A stretch of DNA of 64,000 nt from Lineus longissimus. Taxonomy: Eukaryota > Nemertea > Pilidiophora > Heteronemertea > Lineidae. A program made the position numbers and the translations under genes. Numbering within the stretch: the first letter of the stretch is position 1; each line of letters opens with the position of its first letter. Positions 18,599 to 28,790 of this stretch are shown here, piece after piece. The stretch spans positions 8,060,001 through 8,124,000 of the forward strand of contig NC_088323.1 in NCBI RefSeq assembly GCF_910592395.1, given 5' to 3'. The notes below the pieces were generated by a model, which saw only the letters and a list, made by a program, of their open reading frames with translations, did not search any database and was not told where the DNA came from.

Positions 18599-19401
18599 TG
18601 AAGGTGACTGTGCGATTGTTGTCAATTTCCACAATAGCGTCGAATTCCATATAAACTACAATAGTTATACTCTTATCGGCTGGTTCTTTCAAACGAATGT
18701 CAAGACTTATGTTTCCTTCACGTACCAAGTTGAAATTGGAACCGTTTGAATCATCTGCTAACAGGTTGAAGACGTAGAGAGCGTATCCTTTCGGATAATC
18801 CTCGTTCGTGTTTATACCTATTCCCTGGTCAGTTCCCCAAACGTTAGTTCCGTGTAATACCGTGAAGTAACCGGGTAGGAACTGATCGTTGCCGTAATCG
18901 AGTTTGATCGTTTCAAACGGTACTGGCGTTCGGTTTTGTCGCAACGTATTACTCGACACATTGAAGTGTTGAAAGTTGAACGGGTTCTTGTCCAGCGTTC
19001 CGTTGAAAGCGTCGGACTCCACCAATCCTACGACGATTCTTCCCGGTAAACGACCCTGTAACAAGTTATTTTCTGACAAATCCGAACGGTTGGCGCCACG
19101 TGTATAAAACTTCATTTGAACCGATGTTACGGGATATTTGGCGGGTCCTTGCAAAAGACGTTCCTCATGGCTAAGGCGAACATGTTCGGCAATAGTTTTG
19201 ATATTGATTTTCAAAATCGCTTCCTCCAAACTAATCGTGTACTCCTGGTTGTTATCCTTGGCCATTAAGACAAAACTGGGGTCTTGTCTCACCAATCTTA
19301 CCGTCAGTTTTACTTGACTCAGAATTAATTTTTTCTGCGCAAAGAGTTCGTTGTGAATCTGCCCAAGGCATTCTACCGTTTTACTGCCTTTTGTCCACTT
19401 A
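18591..19401 (-). pseudogene. Major capsid protein of C, C-terminal part
   Basis: Downstream part of the capsid gene interrupted by Polinton B. The frame is open from the insertion point to the stop at 18591. It includes strand-rich blocks (VTSVQMKFYTRG; PGRIVVGLVESDAFNG; ISLDIRLKEP) ending in a strand with YMEFDAIVEID. The family is the Polinton capsid annotated in Caenorhabditis as F54H12.2. The N-terminal part is at 37868-38385, and the two parts are in phase across one copy of the 6-bp duplication. No other lesion is seen in this part. Confidence 0.85.
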
Positions 19402-19407
19402 AAGCGA
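19402..19407. repeat. Target duplication, left (AAGCGA)
   Basis: The 6-bp direct repeat AAGCGA flanks Polinton B, as expected for Polinton integrases. The partner is at 37868-37873. Confidence 0.95.
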
Positions 19408-19565
19408 AGTAATATGATAATGAGGTGATAGGAATGTAGGTATTTTGAAGCTATTTTGACAAAATCCCTTACAGGCCTTTTTACCTCAAATTAGCTTAGA
19501 AACCCCTAACAACCAGACACCTCATTATCATATTACTTAGGGAATACTACAGCTCAATGGGTTAA
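19408..19565 (+). repeat. Left terminal inverted repeat of B, fold-back
   Basis: Matches the reverse complement of about 37712-37867. In addition, 19408-19427 (AGTAATATGATAATGAGGTG) is perfectly inverted at 19518-19537, so each end can fold on itself. Confidence 0.9.
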
Positions 19566-19635
19566 TTCCCTAAAATAAATGGCCTTTTTACTGTCTTCAT
19601 TATCCAAAATTCAAGGAAAAATTCAAGTAAATTAA

Positions 19636-20754
19636 ATGTATTATCCAATAGCAAATCAACATAAAAGTAAATTCACCTATGACTTCTTTAATTTAGAAGT
19701 AACTGTTAACAGTAACAATTTCTTCAGACTACAAGAAACTAAGATAACACCTGGGTTTTTGAGCCTGAAAAATAAGAAAGACTGTCTGCGACTGGAAAAG
19801 AATCCATTATCGTTTTACCAGAACCAATTTAACATGGCTGTTTGGTTTGCTACTACCGGTTGTGGTATTTCAATAGATGATCACTTGAATCACAGTGATC
19901 CATTGATAAGGTCAATTTACAGATTTCATGTTTACTATCAAATATTGAAGATCATGAAGAATCTAGAGATACCAATTCCAGGTGAAAGTGATTTCAATGA
20001 GACAAACAATAACATTAACCGCAGGAAACTAGGAGGGTTATTGAGTGAATTTGGTTTAAAAGACGAATATGATTTCTCAGTGTTTGAAAGTAATGAGGGG
20101 TGGACTTCCTGGAGTGTACCGGATTACAACCCGAACATAACTGATCCCGGATATTACATTAATGATTCTAAAATAAATTTCTTCCTCATGCAAGTTCATG
20201 AAAATAGAATGCCACCAATGTTTAAATCTGATTGGGATGCTGGAATGGCTAATTTCAAATATCCAGATACCTTCATTAAGGATCATGTCAGGAGACACAA
20301 GAATGTATTTGATGTAATTACACAAAATGAATGTCAAACCTATCAACAATTCATGATATTTAAATCAAATGGTTTCTCTAATCCTGGAATAGAGAGGTTG
20401 AATGACACAATAAGAACATATGTTTACTGTATTCTGGGTGCTCAGGCGTTGACCAGAACACCAATAATTGGAGTAGCGGGTACAGAATTGGATGCTCAGA
20501 AGGAATTTAACAAACTATTAAAGGACTCGATTAATCAACATCCTGATATTCCCACTTCAATTCAAAGATACCAAAAAGCAGTGAGTGACACTCATACAAG
20601 ACTAGATTATGTAATAGCACCAGGATTGTATGTCATAGGGTCAAATATGGTACTCGTTATTGGTAAGCTGGATAACTACAATAATAACATTTTAATAGCA
20701 CCAAAAAATGCTAAACGGACATTAACCACAAAAAGACCTTACCACCACCACTGA
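19636..20754 (+). CDS. Unknown conserved Polinton protein, 372 aa
   Basis: The first gene from the left end of B. Rich in aromatic residues and strongly patterned (NPLSFYQNQFNMAVWFATTG; DPLIRSIYRFHVYYQILK; GWTSWSVPDYNP), ending in a His/Lys tail. No catalytic signature, membrane segment or zinc site can be named. The reading frame is intact and long, with start context ATTAAATG, so it is a real gene. Its stop overlaps the next start (TGATG). A structural role (portal, vertex or core) or a terminal-protein role would fit its place, but neither is shown. Confidence 0.6.
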   Translation: MYYPIANQHKSKFTYDFFNLEVTVNSNNFFRLQETKITPGFLSLKNKKDCLRLEKNPLSFYQNQFNMAVWFATTGCGISIDDHLNHSDPLIRSIYRFHVYYQILKIMKNLEIPIPGESDFNETNNNINRRKLGGLLSEFGLKDEYDFSVFESNEGWTSWSVPDYNPNITDPGYYINDSKINFFLMQVHENRMPPMFKSDWDAGMANFKYPDTFIKDHVRRHKNVFDVITQNECQTYQQFMIFKSNGFSNPGIERLNDTIRTYVYCILGAQALTRTPIIGVAGTELDAQKEFNKLLKDSINQHPDIPTSIQRYQKAVSDTHTRLDYVIAPGLYVIGSNMVLVIGKLDNYNNNILIAPKNAKRTLTTKRPYHHH

Positions 20755-21015
20755 TGGAAGGAAATAGTTCTAAGAAAATAAGAGTTAAGAGTAGTGTTGA
20801 TACTGTCAAGACGGACTTCGTCCTGAGAGCAGAGCTCGAGACCATGTCATACACCAAAGAGTAATGTTGAATCACCAAAAACAACTGAAACATCAAATAA
20901 TACTCCTACTACTAAACGGGACACCAAAGTTGAGAGGGAGGATGATACTCATGAAACAATTAAATTCATGCTTTACTCAGTTGTTGGTACATTGATTGTT
21001 TTTATGGTTAGATAA
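20754..21015 (+). pseudogene. Small tail-anchored protein, broken
   Basis: Starts at an ATG overlapping the previous stop. The first 19 codons are basic. A DHE (20811-20839) and following bases are inserted, after which the frame is shifted by one. The remaining part, in another frame, is polar and then ends in one hydrophobic helix (FMLYSVVGTLIVFMV) and a stop at 21015. That layout is a C-terminal membrane anchor. No A copy is in the window to confirm the undisrupted form. Confidence 0.55.
20811..20839 (+). repeat. Double-hairpin element
   Basis: AGA-loop form, read in the frame DFVLRAELE that an ATA loop would close. Confidence 0.9.
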
Positions 21016-21025
21016 ATAAGTAATT

Positions 21026-22551
21026 ATGGCTGAAGGAGGTGAAGATTATGAAATGGATGATTACGATACTTATTACGATCCTGATGTGGATGATCCTAAT
21101 ACAGGTGAAATCAATAGAAATTTTCAAGATGACGGCACAACATACAATACAGGTAATACAAACTTACTACTGAAACTTCATTCACTACAACTCCAGGTAG
21201 AGTAAGAGGTATTGATCCGCAACTAGAGCAAGAGAAGAGTTGGCTACTATTTAAAGAGGATAAACTTGCAAAAGCATTGGAAGATACAAAATGGAAATAT
21301 GACAAGAACAAACTGAGTAATCTAGCATCACGTATTTATGTGTACAACGAAGATCCTTACTTCTGGCCAACAGATGAAGAACTCGCAAACTTTACAGAAC
21401 CACAAAAGGAAAATATGAAACCAATCACTAATCCTTTTAATAATCAGACTAGCTTGATCATTCCTTTAACTAAGGGTGATAGTAAATTCTTTGCTGAAAG
21501 CACATTAAAGTATAAGTTTGGTACTAATTTTGTTAATTATTTAAAAGGTATGATTGCACCTGATGAGCCAGCACCTATGGAAGGACCTAGAATGGCACCT
21601 ATGGAAGGCCAGGAATCAGTAAGTCAAACACAACCGGTATCAACTCAAGCTGTTGAAACACAGTCACTAATTAATGAGGTAAACAGTTCAAACCAACCAA
21701 TAGTTCAACTGATAGATTCTAATGATGATGAACTTAAAACACTGGGTTTTACTGAAAACGCTTTGAGAGAACTTAGAGGGTTAAAACAGGCTGGTGATGA
21801 TCTAGCTGCAGTAAAGAGAGATAAGGACATGCAAATAGAGGAATTAGAAAAAAAACTTCATAATTTAACAAGAGACTATGTAAAGTATGTAGAAGAAGGT
21901 TCTGAAGATACGGGGGAGTTGAAAAAGCAAATAGATGAACTAAATGACAAATTGTATGAGGAAATGTCAAAGGTATGGAGGTTAGACAATGACAGGGAGT
22001 CACAAACTAGAAGAATTAAACGTTTAATTGTTGATGTTCTAAAGAAACCAGATTCAACTATTCCTCTAAAGGACAGAATAAAGTTACTTTTTAAGACGTA
22101 TGGTGTAACCATTAGCGCCATAATAACAGCTGTTGTAATGACATTTACAACTCTAGGTCTCAGTATCAGTAGTGCTTTAAGTGGTGCCACTAAATCTGTA
22201 AAACCAACTCCAGGACCAGACCCAACTCCAGGACCAGACCCAACTCCAGGACCTACACCAGAACCTGGGCCAGGACCAAAACCATCAATACCAGATAAAG
22301 TAAAAGAAGGTCTCAAGAAGTTTGCTGAATGGCTAAAAGAACTGGCCAAGAAATCAGCTGCGGCTTTACCGGGAATCATCGGTTCTATCGTATCATTTCT
22401 CCTGAAATCAATTGGTGCAGTTGTTGGCTTTCTAGCTGAACATCTGATCATAGCAGTTATTGCTATTGTGAGCTCAATAATCTGTGGTTTAATTGGGGGT
22501 GTTAAAGCCTTAAAATCACGTAAAGCCTTAAAATCACGTAAAAGGTCTTAG
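21026..22551 (+). pseudogene. Coiled-coil membrane protein, one frameshift
   Basis: Begins at 21026 with an acidic, Tyr-rich N-terminus (about 46 residues), then shifts frame by one base near 21160-21175 and runs open to 22551, about 508 residues in all. Visible parts are a long coiled coil (about residues 230-330), a hydrophobic segment (ISAIITAVVMTFTTLGLSI), a PTPGPDPTPGP repeat, an amphipathic helix, and a strongly hydrophobic C-terminal pair (GIIGSIVSFLLKSIGAVVGF; LIIAVIAIVSSIICGLIGG) before a basic tail. A rod on a membrane anchor suggests a fusion, spike or virion-membrane component; this is inference from layout only. Confidence 0.6.
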
Positions 22552-22602
22552 GTGACCTTCTATAAAAAAAACAATGTTTAAAAAAATAATTATCATGTAA
22601 AT

Positions 22603-23700
22603 ATGAATAAATACATCTCATTAAAAGATTATTATTCTAGTGAGTGGAACAATGAGAATCTTAAAGGATACATTCGTCCTAGGGTCATGGATCGAGCTAT
22701 GCTCTCAGGACTGCGTCCGACTAGAAATTTTAGTGAAGAAAATGACAGCAAGAATTATGACAGTGGGAAATTTGATAAGCCTACTCGAGCTATGCTCTCA
22801 GGACGAAGTCTGACTGAGACACACAAAGTAGTCCTTCCAAAAATGAAAGAATATGACGTCAGTACCAACACTAATGCCAAATTCTGCCGTAATTGCAAAC
22901 GTTGGACACTTTTTGAGTATCAAAAGAATTTAAATTTAGCCAGGAACGCCGCTAAAACTGTGAAGTATCAATTCTGCATTGTTTGTAATGCAACCAGTTA
23001 TGATGATGATTTTAAGACTCTTGAGATCAATATTGACAACAAGATTCGTTATTTTGACATTATTCTTAGAAAGCTTGGATGGAGACGTTTGTCTGAATCG
23101 GTTCTCAAATATTTAAAAGACTTTGTGGAAGGGTATTTACAGTGCTACTTTTCAAGTCACAGAAAATGTCTTAGTAAGCAGAGATATGAAAGTACAGTCC
23201 ACTTAGCTTTAAAAATGGGTATTAACACTCTCCCCTCTAAGTTACGGGAAAAGGGGTTACATGGCGAGGCCATACTTGTTGAATTTCACTGTGGGGAATA
23301 TGACTGGTTTCTTGCCATTGAATTTATCAACAGGGTTATTGGTAAACCCCAATTAACAGATGAGAATATCACTGACCTTAGACTAGTGTACTATGCTTTC
23401 CTTAGATTTCTGCATTACTGTGGTGTGAAGGTCACAGTTAACTACAAGGTATTTTTACACCAAGCCTTTAAAACGCTGAAAATTGATTATGTAATATTTA
23501 GTCCTTTTTTAACCAACAAGGAGCGAGGTTATGATTTGGAGAGATTATGGTATGATTTCACTCAAAGTATTTTCTTCCAGAATTACAAGGTTGAGAAGGA
23601 ATATGACCAGGAAATTGACAAGCAGTTTGACGTTTTATTGAGTGCTAGTGCAGGTCGAGACATTAACTGCATCAGTAGTATTAAGTTAGCACCAGCCTGA
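22603..23700 (+). CDS. Zinc-ribbon protein, unknown, 365 aa
   Basis: Full-length counterpart of the partial gene at 1-447. A zinc ribbon candidate (CRNCKRWTLFEY, then CIVCNATSYDDD) lies at about residues 95-135, followed by a mostly helical body. Two DHE copies are read in frame near residues 31-40 and 62-71. The stop at 23698 falls inside a third DHE. A zinc ribbon plus helical body recalls TFIIB-like transcription factors, but the similarity is too weak to claim. Start context is GTAAATATG. Confidence 0.55.
   Translation: MNKYISLKDYYSSEWNNENLKGYIRPRVMDRAMLSGLRPTRNFSEENDSKNYDSGKFDKPTRAMLSGRSLTETHKVVLPKMKEYDVSTNTNAKFCRNCKRWTLFEYQKNLNLARNAAKTVKYQFCIVCNATSYDDDFKTLEINIDNKIRYFDIILRKLGWRRLSESVLKYLKDFVEGYLQCYFSSHRKCLSKQRYESTVHLALKMGINTLPSKLREKGLHGEAILVEFHCGEYDWFLAIEFINRVIGKPQLTDENITDLRLVYYAFLRFLHYCGVKVTVNYKVFLHQAFKTLKIDYVIFSPFLTNKERGYDLERLWYDFTQSIFFQNYKVEKEYDQEIDKQFDVLLSASAGRDINCISSIKLAPA
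22692..22720 (-). repeat. Double-hairpin element
   Basis: Reverse copy, read RAMLSGLRP. The first-stem loop is changed while the stem is intact (GGAC/GTCC). Confidence 0.9.
22785..22813 (-). repeat. Double-hairpin element
   Basis: Reverse copy, read RAMLSGRSL, about 90 bases after the previous one in the same gene. Confidence 0.9.
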
Positions 23701-23724
23701 CTTTGTCCTGAGAGCATAGCTCGA
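23696..23724 (+). repeat. Double-hairpin element carrying a stop
   Basis: A base change in the first stem (CTGAC for CGGAC) creates the TGA that ends the gene here; A reads through two copies at this place. Confidence 0.85.
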
Positions 23725-23795
23725 GCTAGTGTTAAGTGCAATAAACTTGTGAAAACAGCATTTTGCACTTAACACTCATTTTTCTATTATTTTAA

Positions 23796-24639
23796 ATGAA
23801 CAGTCAGCAAATGAATAGTCAGACATCATCTGTAATTGAACAACAAATGAAACATATTGGTGTTATCAATCAAAACCCAGTAGGACTTCGTCTTGAGAGC
23901 ATAGCTCGAGTCGGTCGCAGTCCTGAGAGCATAGCTCGAGTCGGGGCTTCTAACCAACAGAACACTGGTAGTTACCAACAGAACAGTACTAACTTTCAAC
24001 AGAACTGCACTACAAATCAACAAGTTTCAAACAAGCAGTTGAATAGTTCAAATTTAGTTACTCCTAGTCAAGGAATAGTCAATTCTAGTTGTCAACTAGG
24101 ATCAACTAGCAATCAACAAGGTTCAAGTAGCAATCAACAAAATTTGAACTATTTGACTGATAGTGGCCTTAAAGCCAAACAAGACTTAGAAATTTTAGTT
24201 GCAACTGGGAAAAGCAAGTATTTACTTAATAAACAACTAACTTTAAATGACTAAGATAATATGACAGAAAAAGGAACTCTTAAAACACCACAGAATCTAT
24301 CAGGCAAAGATGGCTGCCAGACTTAATGATTCTTTGGGTAAGACAGTACTTAAAGCTTACACTAAATTATCAAGGTGGTTATTACCAATAGATGACGAGG
24401 ATGATCTTTACCATGACCTCAGAAATGATTACATCGTTACCAATGAACTTGACAAATGGCTTGGATGGGTTAGTATCAAAATGGGAGCACTAACTGCACT
24501 TGCTTCAACAACACTTATTACTTTAGGCCATTGTCATGAGGAATCATCAATGAATACATCGGGTATGACTGTCTCTGAATGTGACAAACCAATAGATGAA
24601 AGTCTAGATATCACAGGTAGTGATGATAAAGAAGACTAA
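23796..24639 (+). pseudogene. Gln/Asn-rich protein, broken copy
   Basis: Homologue of the intact A gene at 499-1320. A TAA at 24252-24254 replaces a Leu codon of A, and an extra base near 24270 shifts the frame, so the C-terminal part (24310-24639, starting MAARLNDSLGK) is separate. The N-terminal part gains two DHE copies (23881-23939). Start context is TTTTAAATG. A 14-residue stretch of the threonine/methionine tail found in A is missing here. Confidence 0.75.
23881..23939 (+). repeat. Double-hairpin elements, two tandem copies
   Basis: Spaced 30 bases apart and read in frame as LESIARVG/PESIARVG. The second copy has a decayed first stem. A has only a half copy. Confidence 0.9.
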
Positions 24640-24688
24640 ATTAACCTGGTTATGAGAACATAGTTCGAATTAAATTCGGCCAAGATAA

Positions 24689-25207
24689 ATGGAACTTGAA
24701 ACTGTAACTGATACTACTCGAGCTATGCTCTCAGGACAAAGTCCGACTAAAGTTTCAGTGTCTAAGAAACCTCGATCAGAGAAACAATTAGCATGGTCTA
24801 GAGAACTGGGTAGAAGATCTCAGGAATTTAAGAGGACAAAAAAGGATAAGACGACATTTAAAGTACAGTACTCCTCCCCAAACAACAGAGTTGTGGAAAA
24901 AGAGGAAGAAGAAGTAGAGGAAGAAGAACCACAATCTCAAAATACTGATGTATCACTGCGTGAATCTACCAGTAATACCTATGTCTATGTAGGTTTAGGT
25001 GCAATTATTTTAGCAGCATTTATCATGTTTAAGAAACTTCCTAAAAAAGTAAGTAAAGAGCAGCGATCAGGCTTGAATCGAGCTATGCTCTCAGGACAAA
25101 GTCCGAATGAAGCAGTCATGAAGGGATCACTCATGAAGGAGTCAATTAACCCTCTTGTTAAACCTGTAGTTAAAGAGAAGAAATGTACTATTCCTTTAAT
25201 GGAATGA
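24689..25207 (+). CDS. Small single-pass membrane protein
   Basis: Homologue of 1370-1876, 172 residues. Same basic N-terminus, Glu-rich run and transmembrane helix (YVGLGAIILAAFIMF), with a short in-frame duplication near the C-terminus (MKGSLMKES). Both DHE copies are shared with A. Start context is ATAAATG. The reading frame is intact. Confidence 0.65.
   Translation: MELETVTDTTRAMLSGQSPTKVSVSKKPRSEKQLAWSRELGRRSQEFKRTKKDKTTFKVQYSSPNNRVVEKEEEEVEEEEPQSQNTDVSLRESTSNTYVYVGLGAIILAAFIMFKKLPKKVSKEQRSGLNRAMLSGQSPNEAVMKGSLMKESINPLVKPVVKEKKCTIPLME
24718..24746 (-). repeat. Double-hairpin element
   Basis: Shared with A at 1399; same orientation and flanks. Confidence 0.9.
25078..25106 (-). repeat. 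Double-hairpin element
   Basis: Shared with A at 1762; loop ATA here and AGA in A. Confidence 0.9.
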
Positions 25208-25220
25208 TCTCATCAGGTGG

Positions 25221-25249
25221 TCAGACTTCGTCTTCAGAGCATAGCTCGA
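25221..25249 (+). repeat. Double-hairpin element, compensated stem
   Basis: First stem AGAC-TTC-GTCT, paired by two changes relative to GGAC/GTCC. The A copy at this site has only one of the two. Confidence 0.85.
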
Positions 25250-26189
25250 GTCCGAGGTGCTTGTCTTCACCACAAGAGTTTAACTCTATTCGGACTTTGT
25301 CCTGAGAGTTTAACTCTATTCTTAACTCTAAAGAAACCTCTGTTCCTCTGAAATTAACTAGCTTACCATTCTCATCAGTGATTTCGAATTTTATGTGATT
25401 AGTACACTTATTTATCGTTTTCTTACAATTCGGTTCATATCGCTGCATTTTTATTTGGTCACCATCTTCTACAGGTATGATGCAGAAAATGTTAGATGGT
25501 TTATTGTTGTAGAGGGTCTTAGCTTTGTCAACCAAATTAGCTTGCAGGAATAGATATTTCCTGTAAAAGTTGAGTGGTCTTGTGGAGTGGTATTTTCCTT
25601 TCTTGTTGAATTTAGTTTGCTTAAAGCCAAACCACTCATTCACCATACCGGTTAAGTTTGAGGAGAATGTTTTGTCAGCTGGTGTATTATTTACAATACC
25701 ATAAACTATGCTATTAAGGTAAAAGTATTTATCCTCTGTAAGTTCAAGGGTTATGTAATTATTGTTATCACAGTAAATTTTCACATGGTTTATTCTATTT
25801 TCTTTTATGTTTGTTTGCCATACCTCACAAAACTCACTTAAACTAAAATGTCGAGAGTATGGAAATGTGTATTGTCTGTTTTTTATTATTGTTCTAATAG
25901 AGGGGTTATCTAAAAAATTCTCACAAAATTCATCTGGCGTCGCATTGGGTGTATGGTTAATGTCTTCAAGGCACTGTTCTATTATGGTTGCATTCAGTTT
26001 TTTATTTCCTTTAAACTCTTTGTAAAGAAACATGAATACTTGGGCACTCGCTGGTAGAAAATCAACTGTCCACCATGAATTGTAAAAGGTTATCGATTTC
26101 AAAGTAATGGATTTTATGTCTAATTGGTCTGTTAAGTAGTACTCAAATTTGGCTTCATTACATTCTTGTTCACTGATTATGAAGTCCAT
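25221..26189 (-). CDS. Penton/minor-capsid-like protein, variable form
   Basis: 322-residue homologue of 1890-2951. Residues 1-46, about 108-160 and 190 to the end are nearly the same as A. The segments between (NATIIEQCLEDINHTPNATP region; LNSIVYGIVNNTPADKTF region) share almost nothing with A and differ in length. The C-terminal strands (KFEITDENGKLVNF) match the penton pattern. Two DHE copies form the C-terminal extension. The patchwork suggests exposed loops under diversification or exchange. The frame is intact. Confidence 0.55.
   Translation of the reverse strand: MDFIISEQECNEAKFEYYLTDQLDIKSITLKSITFYNSWWTVDFLPASAQVFMFLYKEFKGNKKLNATIIEQCLEDINHTPNATPDEFCENFLDNPSIRTIIKNRQYTFPYSRHFSLSEFCEVWQTNIKENRINHVKIYCDNNNYITLELTEDKYFYLNSIVYGIVNNTPADKTFSSNLTGMVNEWFGFKQTKFNKKGKYHSTRPLNFYRKYLFLQANLVDKAKTLYNNKPSNIFCIIPVEDGDQIKMQRYEPNCKKTINKCTNHIKFEITDENGKLVNFRGTEVSLELRIELNSQDKVRIELNSCGEDKHLGLELCSEDEV
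25290..25318 (+). repeat. Double-hairpin element, variant second stem
   Basis: Second stem AGAGTT/AACTCT. Shared with A at 1959, but the neighbouring A copy is absent, leaving CTATTCTTAAC. Confidence 0.9.
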
Positions 26190-26653
26190 TTCTATTTAAT
26201 TCAAGAGATTTATTGAATTTAATAAATTTTAGTCTAATAAAATAGAATGACTGATAAGAATCAGAAAATACTTTGCACTACATGTGACAAGTACATATCA
26301 TACAATAATATGGCCATTCACAGGAGAACCAAAGGTCACCTGACCAAATTAAATCCGGATTACGTCCCTATTGCTCAACCCCGAGCCCAATCACTGATCA
26401 CTAAAAGTATGGATAAGAAACTTGCATTTGAGGAAAATGAGCTAGATGGCATAAAGAAAGTGAGTGGAGTAGAAGTAGTAAAACAATTTGGCAAGCCTGT
26501 AGTCACCATTAGTTTGAAGATTGACAGAGAAGCTAAACAAGTGTATGAATACAGAGAGAAATTAGAGGAGGTATTATTTCAACTCAATGATTACCATCAC
26601 AAAATAAGCATATCAGTATTTGCTCAGTTTTATCGTCAAGGTGAAAGTGTAAC

Positions 26654-26682
26654 CCGGACTACGTCCAGAGAGCATAGCTCGA
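26654..26682 (+). repeat. Double-hairpin element, absent from A
   Basis: Inserted between GTGTAAC and ACACCCC, exactly 30 bases. Read in the frame closed by the usual TGA linker, but the linker here is AGA and the frame stays open (TTSREHSS). Confidence 0.95.
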
Positions 26683-26984
26683 CACACCCCATACAGTCAC
26701 CAATGGAAAGCATAATTTCAAGGAACCAGGCAATTTATGCCATAACCAACCAGTTAAACTACATTAAGACACAGATTGAGGAAAGGTACTTTCAAGGGTC
26801 TGGACTTACACTGAACAAAATAGAGTCTTGTAACATGACCATCTGTTCTTACAAGAGGTGTAAAGGTGGTCATTACACTAAATTACCATTTAAAACAAAA
26901 GCTGTAATCAATGTGGAGTCGAATGACAATAAATGTTTTCTCTGGTCTTTATTGGCCGCTAAATATCTAAAAGAAAATCCTGAG

Positions 26985-27013
26985 ACGGACTTCGTCCTGA
27001 GAGCAGAGCTCGA
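26985..27013 (+). repeat. Double-hairpin element
   Basis: Shared with A at 3716; AGA loop keeps the DFVLRAELE frame open. Confidence 0.9.
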
Positions 27014-27046
27014 GAGTACATTCAATATCACTACTGATATGCTAGA

Positions 27047-27075
27047 AATGACTTCGTCACGAGAACAGAGTTCGA
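27047..27075 (+). repeat. Double-hairpin element, both stems changed, absent from A
   Basis: Stems TGAC-TTC-GTCA and GAAC-AGA-GTTC with linker CGA: two compensatory pairs. Exactly 30 bases longer than A; read TSSREQSS. Confidence 0.95.
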
Positions 27076-27093
27076 AAACTACTGATATCAAAA

Positions 27094-27122
27094 TCGAGCT
27101 ATGCTCTCAGTACGGAGTACAA
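27094..27122 (-). repeat. Double-hairpin element, compensated stem, absent from A
   Basis: First stem GTAC-TCC-GTAC in place of GGAC/GTCC, still paired. Exactly 30 bases longer than A. Confidence 0.95.
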
Positions 27123-28761
27123 ATAGACTCATTTCCTGTATGTATTCAAAAGGATATCCCTAAGATAGAGAGTGATAATAATCTCAAAATTAATGTGTTC
27201 AAGTTAGAGAACGAATGGGCTAAAAGCATTTATGCCGCAAAACTAGAACCTCTCTACCTGTCCAAGAATTATGACGATGATGATGTCATTGATCTGCTCT
27301 ATTTCAAGGACCATTTCATGTACATAAGAGACATCAATCTTTTCTTCAGGTCACTCGCTCATAGAGTGTATCTTTGCAGGAGATGCATGAATTACTTTTA
27401 AAGGAAGTCTACACTAGACAATCATAAAAAGAAATGTGGAGAAGACGATTACTGTAAGATTAGTCTGCCTCCACCTAACAGTAAATGGTCACAGCTTAAA
27501 TTTGAAAAACACTCATTTAAAAATAGAGTTCCCTTTGTAATCTATGCTGATTTCGAAGCGATAAGCACAACAGTCAATGATAACACAACTCAGACAGATA
27601 CCACTGTTACCACTAAAAAACTATTCAAACAACATGCATCAACTGTTGGTGTTTATGTTCACTCAGACTACCCACAACTTTACAGTAGCCAGTATGTGTC
27701 TCACAGGGGTGCTGATGTTGTAGATGTGTTCTGTAACTGGTTAATCAGGCTGGAAGAACAATTCTCTTATTTATTGAACTGTAACTTTCCTCTAACAATG
27801 ACGAAGTCCGACTGGCAGAGATATCAATTAGAAACACAATGTTATTACTGTAATCAACCTTTAGGGTATGACAAAGTCAAGGATCACGATCACTACAGTG
27901 GTAAATATCGAGGTGCTGCTCACAGCTCATGCAATTTGAATGAAAATAAAGCCATGTTCGTTCCAGTATTTTTTCACAATCTTAGTAATTATGATTCACA
28001 CCTGTTTATCAAAGACTTAATGACTAAACTACCGAAGTACAAGAAACTGAAATTACTTGCCAAAACAGCAGAGGAATACATCTCATTTCAGTTCGGTTGT
28101 TTCAGGTTTTTGGACTCGTACAGATTCATGCAGTCCAGTTTAGACAACATAACCAAATCAATGCTGGATGATGACTTTAAAATTACGAGACAGAAGTTCC
28201 CAAATACCATTGATTTTAAACTATTGAGGAAGAAGGGTTCAGTACCTTACTCTTTTTACACATCACATGAAAGCTACAATGTCACTTACCTAGAAAAGTC
28301 TATGTTTTTTGACGAATTGAAAAATGAAATGGCACCTGATTCTGCCTATGATGAGGCTAAGGTAATATGGGATCATTTCAAGATCAGGAATCACGGTGAG
28401 TTCATTGACCTCTACCTCAAAACTGATGTGATCCTTTTAGCTGATTTATTTGAGAAATTCAGGGATGTCAATTTGAACTACTTTCAGATAGATCCATGTC
28501 ACTGTTACTCGGCACCAGGCCTAACCTGGCAAGCTGGTTTGAAGTACACAGGAATAAACCTAGAACTACTGACTGATACCAACATCTTACTTACTTTTGA
28601 GAAAGCAATACGAGGTGGAATTTCGGGTGTTATGGGAACAAGACATGTCAAGGCAGATGAACACCACAAACTACTCTACGTAGACGCAAACAATCTTTAC
28701 GGATGGTCAATGATGGAACCTCAACCCTATGGTAGTTTTGAAATGATAGATATTGATCCAC

Positions 28762-28790
28762 TCGAGCTATGCTCTCAGGACAAAGTCCGA
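28762..28790 (-). repeat. Double-hairpin element in polymerase gene
   Basis: Shared exactly with A at 5434, read ELCSQDKVR. Confidence 0.9.

Noticed and set aside
27815-27830. ACGAAGTCCGAC in B polymerase as a DHE excision footprint
   Set aside because: Same length as A at this place and only 12 bases match; chance substitution is as likely.
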